A DNA stretch of 64,000 nucleotides from Flavobacteriaceae bacterium (GTDB lineage Bacteria > Bacteroidota > Bacteroidia > Flavobacteriales > Flavobacteriaceae). The notes under the pieces are model-generated. The model saw nothing but the letters and a program-made list of their open reading frames with translations. It was not told the DNA's origin and did not search any database. The stretch covers positions 124,001-188,000 of the forward strand of contig JAGYIX010000003.1 of NCBI GenBank assembly GCA_018402205.1, read 5' to 3'. Position 1 is the stretch's first letter; every line of letters begins with the position of its first letter. Position numbers and translations under genes: made by a program. Positions 9,230 through 17,450 of this stretch are shown piece by piece.

Positions 9230-11557
9230 TTGATGAAGTATTTAGAAGCTTTAAACCAAGCCCAAAGAGAGGCGGTATTACATAAAGAAGGGCCGTTGAT
9301 AGTTATCGCAGGGGCCGGGTCGGGTAAAACCCGAGTGTTAACCTATAGAATTGCTCATCTAATAGATTCTGGGGTTGATGAATTCTCTATTCTCGCCTTA
9401 ACCTTTACTAATAAGGCCGCTAAAGAGATGAAAACCCGTATCGCCTCATTGGTTGGCGAAAGTGAGGCTAAAAATCTTTGGATGGGAACATTTCATTCGG
9501 TTTTCGCACGCCTGCTAAGGGCCGACGGTCATTACCTTGGCTTTCCGAGTAATTTTAGCATTTACGATACACAAGATTCACAGCGACTTATTAGTTCTAT
9601 TATAAAAGAAATGGGGCTAGACAAAGATGTCTATAAGTACAAGCAGATTCAACAGCGAATATCTTCTTTTAAAAATAACTTGATTACGGTTAAGGCCTAT
9701 TTTCAAAACCCTGAGCTGCAAGAAGCAGATGCGATAGCGCGTAGGCCTCGAATTGGAGACATCTATAGAGAGTATGTAGATCGTTGTTTCAGGGCAGGAG
9801 CTATGGACTTTGACGATCTTTTGTTGCGAACAAATGAGCTTTTAAGTCGATTCCCAGAGGTTTTAATCAAATATCAAGAGCGTTTCAGATATATTTTGGT
9901 AGACGAGTACCAAGATACCAACCACTCGCAGTATTTAATAGTTAGGGCCTTGTCAGATCGATTTCAAAACATCTGTGTAGTAGGAGATGATGCTCAAAGC
10001 ATATATTCTTTTAGAGGAGCAAATATTGATAATATGCTCAATTTTCAGCGAGATTACGATGGGGTTGCGGTATATCGTTTAGAGCAAAATTATCGGTCAA
10101 CTGCTACCATTGTAAGTGCAGCAAATTCAGTAATAGCGAAGAACAGAGACCAATTAGAAAAAAATGTTTGGACACATAATACCCTTGGAAATAAGATAAT
10201 TGTTCATCGAAGTCCGACCGATGCTGACGAGGGTCGTTTTGTAGCGAGTACCATCTTTGAAAGTAAAATGAATGAACAGCGATACAATCATGACTTTGCA
10301 GTGTTGTATCGAACCAATTCGCAATCTAGAGCGATTGAAGATGCCTTGAGAAAAAGAGATATACCTTATCGTATATATGGAGGCTTATCGTTCTATCAAC
10401 GCAAAGAGATTAAAGATTTACTAGCTTATCTCAGGTTAGTTGTTAATCCAAACGACGAAGAGGCTTTTATGCGGGTAGTTAATTTTCCGGCGCGAGGAAT
10501 TGGTCAATCAACACTGGAGAAAATAACGGTGGCCGCAAATGCTAAAAGTATAAGTGCGTTTGATTTTATTGAAGACCCCATCTCACTTTCTGCTGCCTCT
10601 GTAGGCGCGTCAATACGCAACAAGTTAAGTCAGTTTTGCACCATGATTCGAAGTTTTCAGGTGGTTAATGCCCAACAGAATGCCTTCGAAGTCGCTGAGC
10701 ATGTAGCACGTAAGACCGGCCTTATTCAAGAATTCAAGAAAGATGGCACACCTGAAGGAGTGGCGCGATTAGAGAATTTAGAGGAGCTCTTAAATGGTAT
10801 GCAAGATTTTGTAGAAGGACAAAAAGAACTAGATGAAGCGACGGGTTCGTTAAATGAATTTCTGGAAGATATAGCGTTAGCTTCTGACTTAGATAAGGCA
10901 ATAGATAATGATGATCGCGTAGCCCTAATGACCATTCACTTGGCTAAAGGATTAGAGTTTAAACACGTTTTTGTGGTTGGCTTAGAAGAAGATTTGTTTC
11001 CGTCAGCAATGAGTATGAATACCCGATCAGAGTTAGAAGAAGAGCGGCGGTTATTCTATGTAGCGCTCACTCGGGCAGAAGAGCAAGCATACCTCACTTA
11101 CACTATCAATAGGTATCGCTGGGGTAAATTAATTGATGCTGAGCCCAGTAGATTTATCAGTGAGATTGATTCCCAATACATTGATAACCGTGTGGTAGAT
11201 GCGGGTGGATCTTACAGAAGGTTTGTAGACCCCTCTTTGTTTGGAGAAGTGGATCATTCTAAATTAAGACAAATGAAGCCTCAGGGCGACCGTTCCACAG
11301 TTCGAAATAAGCCTTCGGAGGAGCAGTTAAGAAAATTAAGAAAGATAAAGCCTCAACATGCTTCTGCTGCTGTGGAGAATGCCCTTTTATATAACCATTT
11401 ATCTATAGGTGCCCAGGTTAGTCATGAGCGCTTTGGCAGGGGTATTGTAAAGGCTATAGAGGGCGTCGGAGCTGAGAAAAAGGCAGAAATTGAATTTGAA
11501 ACCGGGGGTATCAAGAAATTGTTACTGCGATTTGCTAAACTTCAAGTAATATCATAA
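9230..11557 (+). CDS. UvrD/PcrA/Rep-family ATP-dependent DNA helicase
   Basis: LNQAQREAVLHKEGPLIVIAGAGSGKTRVLTYRIAHLI, VDEYQDTNHSQY, DDAQSIYSFRGA, LMTIHLAKGLEFKHVFVVGLEE. Confidence 0.95.
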   Translation: MMKYLEALNQAQREAVLHKEGPLIVIAGAGSGKTRVLTYRIAHLIDSGVDEFSILALTFTNKAAKEMKTRIASLVGESEAKNLWMGTFHSVFARLLRADGHYLGFPSNFSIYDTQDSQRLISSIIKEMGLDKDVYKYKQIQQRISSFKNNLITVKAYFQNPELQEADAIARRPRIGDIYREYVDRCFRAGAMDFDDLLLRTNELLSRFPEVLIKYQERFRYILVDEYQDTNHSQYLIVRALSDRFQNICVVGDDAQSIYSFRGANIDNMLNFQRDYDGVAVYRLEQNYRSTATIVSAANSVIAKNRDQLEKNVWTHNTLGNKIIVHRSPTDADEGRFVASTIFESKMNEQRYNHDFAVLYRTNSQSRAIEDALRKRDIPYRIYGGLSFYQRKEIKDLLAYLRLVVNPNDEEAFMRVVNFPARGIGQSTLEKITVAANAKSISAFDFIEDPISLSAASVGASIRNKLSQFCTMIRSFQVVNAQQNAFEVAEHVARKTGLIQEFKKDGTPEGVARLENLEELLNGMQDFVEGQKELDEATGSLNEFLEDIALASDLDKAIDNDDRVALMTIHLAKGLEFKHVFVVGLEEDLFPSAMSMNTRSELEEERRLFYVALTRAEEQAYLTYTINRYRWGKLIDAEPSRFISEIDSQYIDNRVVDAGGSYRRFVDPSLFGEVDHSKLRQMKPQGDRSTVRNKPSEEQLRKLRKIKPQHASAAVENALLYNHLSIGAQVSHERFGRGIVKAIEGVGAEKKAEIEFETGGIKKLLLRFAKLQVIS

Positions 11558-11590
11558 AAAAAGCCCTCCATTAAGAGGGCTTTTGTTTAA
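11555..11590. terminator. Bidirectional intrinsic terminator between the helicase and the OmpA-family gene
   Basis: AAAAAAAGCCCTC-CATTAA-GAGGGCTTTTGTTT: perfect stem with A/T tracts on both sides, between convergent genes. Confidence 0.9.
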
Positions 11591-11604
11591 TAAAAACGAC
11601 TACT

Positions 11605-12468
11605 CTATTGAATAGACGGATCTTTCATGCCATCTTCAATCATAGAATAGAACTGATCTAGCTTAGGCAACACAACAATGCGCGTTCTTCTGTTACGAGA
11701 TCTATTCTCTGTAGAATTGTTCTCAACTAAAGGAACATAGTAGCTTCTTCCAGCAGCAGTCATACGCTTAGGATCAACTTTAAACTCGTTTTGAAGAATA
11801 CGAACAATAGCTGTAGCTCGTTTAACTGATAAATCCCAATTGTCTTTAATTTCGACATTCGTCTTATAGGGTACGTTGTCGGTATGCCCTTCAACCATAA
11901 ATTCAAAATCAGGCTTTGCATTAACTACTGTGGCCACTTTTCCTAAAACACGCTTAGCCTCGTCAGAGACATTGTAGCTACCACTTCTAAATAAAAGCTT
12001 GTCTGCAATAGAAACGAATACAACCCCTTTCTCTACATTGATCTCTATATCTTGATCGTTGAGGTTTCCAAGAGCTCCTTTGAGACTAGCAACAAGGGCA
12101 AGGTTCACTGAATCTCTTCTTGTAATTGCATTTTGAAGTTTATTGATAGTAAGGCCTTTCTCTTTAAGACTTTCAAGAGTCATTTCGAGATTTTCCGCTC
12201 CCTTAGACGTTAAAGTGGTAAAGTTGTCTAGGTTAACAATTAGGTCTTGATTGTTTGACCTTAAAAAATTGTTTTGCTCGGAAAGAGCTTTGACTTGAGC
12301 CTCATACTTTCCAATCTCTGAGGCGTAATCATTCATTGTTCGTTTAGTAGAGGCTAATTCAGCCTTCGCACTTTCGAGATCTTTATTTACCGTATTAAAC
12401 CTTTTAGACGATACACATGATCCCAAGGTAAGTGCTATAAAAGCAATAGATAAAAGTTGTAATTTCAT
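11605..12468 (-). CDS. OmpA family lipoprotein with coiled-coil N-terminus
   Basis: Lipobox-like LTLGSC; OmpA-like FMVEGHTDNVPYKT...DLSVKRATAIVRIL...RNRRTRIVVLPK. Confidence 0.9.
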   Translation of the reverse strand: MKLQLLSIAFIALTLGSCVSSKRFNTVNKDLESAKAELASTKRTMNDYASEIGKYEAQVKALSEQNNFLRSNNQDLIVNLDNFTTLTSKGAENLEMTLESLKEKGLTINKLQNAITRRDSVNLALVASLKGALGNLNDQDIEINVEKGVVFVSIADKLLFRSGSYNVSDEAKRVLGKVATVVNAKPDFEFMVEGHTDNVPYKTNVEIKDNWDLSVKRATAIVRILQNEFKVDPKRMTAAGRSYYVPLVENNSTENRSRNRRTRIVVLPKLDQFYSMIEDGMKDPSIQ

Positions 12469-12531
12469 AATTATTGGTTTTTCAACATTAAAAGTAGCAA
12501 ATACTTTGCCAAACCGCAGAATGATTGCCTA

Positions 12532-13527
12532 CTATTTTTGAATCTTTTTTCTAGCGCATATAAAGTGTTCATATACTATTGAAAACGGAGTGCGCTTAGT
12601 TTTCAATGGGCGTAATTGCTTTCTCTTCTTTAATAATTCAGGTAGCGAACAGTAAAATTTGAAGTGCGCCCTTATAACTGCTAAAGTGTGTAGGGGCTTG
12701 CCCTGGAACACAAACAGGAGCCCGGCTATTCCATCGAGAATCAATCGAATAGACAGAACAGAAAAAAATTCTAAATAAGGAAGGTTTTTAAATAAGGTAA
12801 ATAGGGAGTTTCGGAAATTGAGATACGTTTTGAAAGGGTTTGAATTGGTCAGGGTTGATCCTCCGAGATGGTAAACGTGGCTTTTCGAGGTATACCATGA
12901 TTCTAAATTCTTGTGCCGGGCTCTCCAACAAAAGTCAATTTCTTCTTGGTGCGCGAAATATGAAGGATCAAATTGACCTACGAGGTAAAAAACCTCTTTT
13001 TTCATAAATAGGCATGCACCAGTGGTCCAAAATACGGGCAACTCGTCATCGTACTGACCCTGGTCTTTTTCTATAGATTGAAATAACCTTCCTCTGCAGT
13101 AAGGATAGCCTAGCCAATCTAAAAATCCGCCAGCAGCACCAGCATATTCAAAGTATTCGTGATGATGTTCGCTCAAAATTTTTGGCTGAACAAGTCCGAT
13201 TACAGGATTGTTTTTTAAAAGCTCTATTGGTCTTTTTGTGTAATCAGGGGTTACCCGAATATCCGAGTTAAGCAGACACCAAAAAGGCTCTTGGATTTGC
13301 TGTAGCCCTCTGTTATACCCTTCAGCAAATCCATAATTTTGGTCAAGAATTATACATTTCACAGAAGTATTGAAATGATCAGCTAACCATTCTATCGAGT
13401 CGTCGTTGGAGTGGTTGTCGATTACATATATCTGAGCATTAGTTGAAAATTCGATAACCGAGGGCAGAAAACGCTCTAATAAGGATCGGCCATTGTAATT
13501 TAAGATGACCACTGCAAGCTCTTTCAT
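12532..13527 (-). CDS. Glycosyltransferase family 2 protein
   Basis: VVILNYNGRSLLERFLPSV, VIDNHSNDDSIEWL, CLLNSDIRVTPDY, FDPSYFAHQEEIDFCWRA. Confidence 0.92.
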   Translation of the reverse strand: MKELAVVILNYNGRSLLERFLPSVIEFSTNAQIYVIDNHSNDDSIEWLADHFNTSVKCIILDQNYGFAEGYNRGLQQIQEPFWCLLNSDIRVTPDYTKRPIELLKNNPVIGLVQPKILSEHHHEYFEYAGAAGGFLDWLGYPYCRGRLFQSIEKDQGQYDDELPVFWTTGACLFMKKEVFYLVGQFDPSYFAHQEEIDFCWRARHKNLESWYTSKSHVYHLGGSTLTNSNPFKTYLNFRNSLFTLFKNLPYLEFFSVLSIRLILDGIAGLLFVFQGKPLHTLAVIRAHFKFYCSLPELLKKRKQLRPLKTKRTPFSIVYEHFICARKKIQK

Positions 13528-13533
13528 TAAACG

Positions 13534-13983
13534 CTATAAATTTTCAGGTAAATATTTGATTTGATGATAATTAGACTCTAAAATATGCCATTGAAAAATG
13601 AGGTGTTGTAAGCCGTTGGTTAAAACTAAAAACTCGGGTTTCAATTCATAGGCATAGCGCTGCATTTGATAAGCAGCTTCTTCGTTTAATTTAATTTCAC
13701 TCGACTTACATTCAACAACGATTGAAAAGTTTTCGGAATCGGCGATTACAGCAATATCAAATCGTGATCGCTTTTGGGCCGTACGCACCTTTCGCTCTAT
13801 AAGAATTCGGCTTCTAGCTACACTTTTGTGATTTATTAGGTAATGCACAAAATGCTGTCTTACCCATTCTTCAGAGGTTAGAGGAAGGTATTTTTTTCTA
13901 ATTATATCCCATATTAGCCAGTGGTTTTCGGTATTTTTAACCTTTAGACTAGCGGGAGGTAAATTGAGTACAGTTTGCTCCAT
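13534..13983 (-). CDS. Type I restriction R-subunit N-terminal-like (HSDR_N) PD-(D/E)XK domain protein
   Basis: SRFDIAVIADSENFSIVVECKSSE fits the PD-(D/E)XK pattern; stand-alone 149 aa. Confidence 0.75.
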   Translation of the reverse strand: MEQTVLNLPPASLKVKNTENHWLIWDIIRKKYLPLTSEEWVRQHFVHYLINHKSVARSRILIERKVRTAQKRSRFDIAVIADSENFSIVVECKSSEIKLNEEAAYQMQRYAYELKPEFLVLTNGLQHLIFQWHILESNYHQIKYLPENL

Positions 13984-14010
13984 ACATGCCTACAATATTA
14001 CCAAATTCCT

Positions 14011-15012
14011 ATGCGATTCGAACGCCTTAAGTCTCATTTAATCCATGAAAAGTTTGCTCCCTGCTATTTTGTTTATGGGGAGGAGTCGTTTTTTATTGAT
14101 GAAGTAGGTTTATGGTTTGAACAGGTAGTAATATCTGAAGATTTGCGTGACTTCAATCAAACTATTCTATACGGACCTGATAGCAGCATGTCTGAAGTTA
14201 TTGAGCGTGCAAGACAGCTACCTATGATGTTTCAAAGAACACTGGTACTTGTGCGTCAGGCGCAGTCACTTTTGCGTCAGTTAGCAGAATTAGAATCGTA
14301 TATAAATCATCCTAACCCCCAATGTGTATTAGTGTTTTTAATGCACAACTCTGGCCTTGACCGAAGGAAAAAAGTTATTAAAGTAATTGAAAGTCATGAA
14401 GGGCTATATGAGTGTAAAAAGTTATATGAAAACGAATTAGCGGGTTTTTTAGATAACGAACTTCATAGGTCTGGAATTTATTTTGAGGATAAAGCAAAAC
14501 AGCTTTTTTTGGCTGCTATTGGTAATGACCCAAGGAGGTTAAAAAGTGAACTTGAAAAAATTCAACTCGCCCAAGAAGGCATTAGGCAGATTGAAGTTGA
14601 ACATGTAGAAAAGTATACAGGCATTCATCGTACGTTCAATGTTTTTGAGCTACAAAAAGCTATAAGTACTGGAAAAATGGACAAGGCTTCTGGAATTTTG
14701 GCCTTTTTTGCAGATAACGCAAAAGATCACCCAATACAGATGACTATTCCTGTACTGTTTTCTTTTTTTAGTAAAGTTTTTAAGTACCACGCTGTCAAAA
14801 ACAAGTCTGAAGCTGCTAAGGCTTTAGGTGTTTCGCCTTATTTTCTTAAGGATTATCAAACTGCGGCTAGAATATATTCTATGAAACGCTTAACTGTTTT
14901 GATAGCTGATCTAAAACGTATCGATCTTAGGTCAAAAGGGGTAGGACAACTGTCTTCTGCGCACATAACGGCAGAATTATATCAGGCACTTGCGATAGCT
15001 CTTATTCCTTAA
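14011..15012 (+). CDS. holA: DNA polymerase III subunit delta
   Basis: FAPCYFVYGEESFFIDEVG..., ...RLKSELEKIQLAQ..., overall HolA pattern; start chosen at ATG 14011 (MRFERLKSH) rather than 13975. Confidence 0.88.
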   Translation: MRFERLKSHLIHEKFAPCYFVYGEESFFIDEVGLWFEQVVISEDLRDFNQTILYGPDSSMSEVIERARQLPMMFQRTLVLVRQAQSLLRQLAELESYINHPNPQCVLVFLMHNSGLDRRKKVIKVIESHEGLYECKKLYENELAGFLDNELHRSGIYFEDKAKQLFLAAIGNDPRRLKSELEKIQLAQEGIRQIEVEHVEKYTGIHRTFNVFELQKAISTGKMDKASGILAFFADNAKDHPIQMTIPVLFSFFSKVFKYHAVKNKSEAAKALGVSPYFLKDYQTAARIYSMKRLTVLIADLKRIDLRSKGVGQLSSAHITAELYQALAIALIP

Positions 15013-17405
15013 AAAATAAGCGGATAGCGCTGAGGATTTGATTCGTGCATCATGTTGTAAAGTGTTCTAAAGATATCTTCTGCATTGGGTTTGGAGAAGT
15101 AATCCCCATCAGAACCGTAAGCTGGACGGTGTTCTTTGGAACAAAGGGTCACGGGTTTGCTGTCTAAGTAGCGATAACCCTCTTGCTTTTCTAATATTTG
15201 TTGAAGAAGATAACCGGAGTATCCTCCCGGAACATCTTCATCAATAATTGCAAGTCGATTGGTTCTTTTAATACTTTTTACACAATCGTTAGCGATGTCA
15301 AAGGGCCAAAGCGTTTGCACGTCTATTAAATCGATAGAAATTCCTTTTGTCTCTAGTAACGGAATAACCTCTTGAACAATGCGCAAAGTAGAACCGTAAC
15401 TCACCACGGTGATATCTGATCCTTTTGATAAAAGCTCGACCATCCCAATAGGTACCGTAAATTTTCCTAGATTTTCGGGCAATTTTTCTTTTAATCTGTA
15501 AGCGTTAAGGGGTTCGATTATAAGTCCGGGTTCGTTGGCCATGAGTAGCGCATTATACATGCCAGCCGCCTGCGTCATATTTCTAGGAGACAGTATATAA
15601 ATACCTCTGAGTAGGTGTACGAGTGCTCCCATCGGAGAACCTGAATGCCATATACCTTCTAAGCGATGTCCTCGGGTACGTATAATTAATGGAGCAACCT
15701 GCTGACCAACAGATCTATACCTAAGGGTTGCTAAATCGTCAGTTAAGATATTTATAGCGTAAAAGATGTAATCTAAATACTGGATTTCAGCTATGGGTCG
15801 CAGTCCGCGCATTGCCATACCTATACCTTGGCCTATAATGCTTGCTTCTCGAATACTAGTATCAAATACGCGACTTTCTCCAAATAACTCTTGAAGCCCT
15901 TCTAAAGCCTTATTAACACCACCTATTTTGCCGGTATCTTCTCCAAAAATAAGTACCCTAGGATCATTGTGCATGAGCTCTTTAAAGTTTTCTAGCAGAA
16001 TCTGTCTTCCGTCTACAAGAGGAGCATTCGCTGCATATGTAATTTCAGTTCCCGCAATACGACGAAGCGAATTAGCAGAATCATCGATTAGTTCTGAGCT
16101 ATAGTTATTAGCCTCTACATTCTTTATGTTTTCAATTAATCGAACTATATCAGACTTCCACTTTAGGCTATTTTCAGCTTGAACATGGGTTAATACTCCC
16201 TGAGCTAACGAAAGAACATCTCTTTTTAAAACCAGCTTCTTAACCTTTAGAGACCTGTAGGCGTCTATCAAGCTTAGCGGTAACTTAAGAGAATGATCGT
16301 TAATAATTTGATGCAGTTGGTCTCTGTATATTCTAGCTGGCTCTTGGAACTCTTCAAAAGCATCTTTTTTGGCTGAGGTCACCATTAGTGTTAAATCGTT
16401 CTCTAGCTGCTGTAACTCATGTTCTGAAGAAAATTCTTTAGCAATAATCCATTCCTTAAACCTTTTCAAGCAATCGTTATCTCGCTCCCATACTAAACGC
16501 TTTTCCGTTTTATAGCGTTCGTGAGAACCAGACGTGCTGTGTCCTTGAGGCTGAGTTAGTTCAGTAACATGAACCAAAACTGGTGTATGGGATGTTCGGC
16601 ACCAATTCTCGGCTTGTTGATAGGCTTGAATAAGCGCCCCGTAATCCCAACCTTTAACCTCTATAATTTCTAGACCGGCAGATTTATCTGTGCGTTTAAA
16701 GCCTTTTAAGGCTTTAGAAATACTTTGTTTTACCGTGTGGTATTCTGACGAAACAGAGATGCCGTATTCGTCATCCCATACACTCATTATTATGGGTACC
16801 TGCATAACCGCCGCCGCATTCATCACTTCAAAAAAGAGTCCTTCCGATGTAGAGGCGTTTCCAATAGTACCCCAGGCTATTTCATTCCCTTCAACAGAGA
16901 ATTTATCGGGTTTTAATACCTCGTAGTGCTCCCTGTAAAAAGAAGAGGCTTGTGCAAGACCTAAAAGCCTAGGCATTTGTCCAGCCGTTGAAGAAATATC
17001 GGAAATAGAGTTATAGCGATCTGTTTGATTGAGCCATCCTTTTTCTTTATGCCACATTGCACTAGAGAAATGACCCGTCATTTGACGACCACCGTGCATA
17101 GGTTCTAGAGCAGTGTCGGTAGTGCCAAAAAGAGTGTGAAAAAAAGATTTTGGATCAAGAAGTCCCTGGGCAAGATGTAAGGTTTGATCTCTGTAGTATC
17201 CGCTTCGGTAATCTCCTTTTTTAAAAAACTTACTCATAGCAATCTGAGGTAGTTCTTTTCCGTCACCGAATATGCCAAATTTTGACCTTCCTAGAAGCAC
17301 TTCTTTGCGTCCGAGGACACTGCATACACGACTAGTATAAGCTATCCTATAATCATTGAGAATTTCGCTTTGAAATTCCTGGAATGTAATCTCGCTATTT
17401 CCCAT
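15009..17405 (-). CDS. Fused alpha/beta 2-oxoacid dehydrogenase E1 component (thiamine diphosphate-dependent)
   Basis: Alpha half: YRSGYYRDQT...HGGRQMTGHF; beta half: ILLENFKELMHNDPRVLIFGEDTGKIGGVNKALEGLQELFGESRVFDTSI. ATG at 17405 favoured (MGNSEITF). Confidence 0.88.
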   Translation of the reverse strand: MGNSEITFQEFQSEILNDYRIAYTSRVCSVLGRKEVLLGRSKFGIFGDGKELPQIAMSKFFKKGDYRSGYYRDQTLHLAQGLLDPKSFFHTLFGTTDTALEPMHGGRQMTGHFSSAMWHKEKGWLNQTDRYNSISDISSTAGQMPRLLGLAQASSFYREHYEVLKPDKFSVEGNEIAWGTIGNASTSEGLFFEVMNAAAVMQVPIIMSVWDDEYGISVSSEYHTVKQSISKALKGFKRTDKSAGLEIIEVKGWDYGALIQAYQQAENWCRTSHTPVLVHVTELTQPQGHSTSGSHERYKTEKRLVWERDNDCLKRFKEWIIAKEFSSEHELQQLENDLTLMVTSAKKDAFEEFQEPARIYRDQLHQIINDHSLKLPLSLIDAYRSLKVKKLVLKRDVLSLAQGVLTHVQAENSLKWKSDIVRLIENIKNVEANNYSSELIDDSANSLRRIAGTEITYAANAPLVDGRQILLENFKELMHNDPRVLIFGEDTGKIGGVNKALEGLQELFGESRVFDTSIREASIIGQGIGMAMRGLRPIAEIQYLDYIFYAINILTDDLATLRYRSVGQQVAPLIIRTRGHRLEGIWHSGSPMGALVHLLRGIYILSPRNMTQAAGMYNALLMANEPGLIIEPLNAYRLKEKLPENLGKFTVPIGMVELLSKGSDITVVSYGSTLRIVQEVIPLLETKGISIDLIDVQTLWPFDIANDCVKSIKRTNRLAIIDEDVPGGYSGYLLQQILEKQEGYRYLDSKPVTLCSKEHRPAYGSDGDYFSKPNAEDIFRTLYNMMHESNPQRYPLIF

Positions 17406-17450
17406 AACGTCGCTTGCGATGCGCCACGCAAAAATAAGCAAATAAAGGGC

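Noticed and set aside
13534-13983. Evidence of a restriction-modification or defence island around the HSDR_N gene
   Set aside because: No methyltransferase, specificity subunit, integrase or other defence gene lies nearby; neighbours are housekeeping.
13975-14010. N-terminal extension of HolA that would overlap the divergent HSDR_N gene
   Set aside because: ATG at 14011 gives the conserved N-terminus and removes the overlap.
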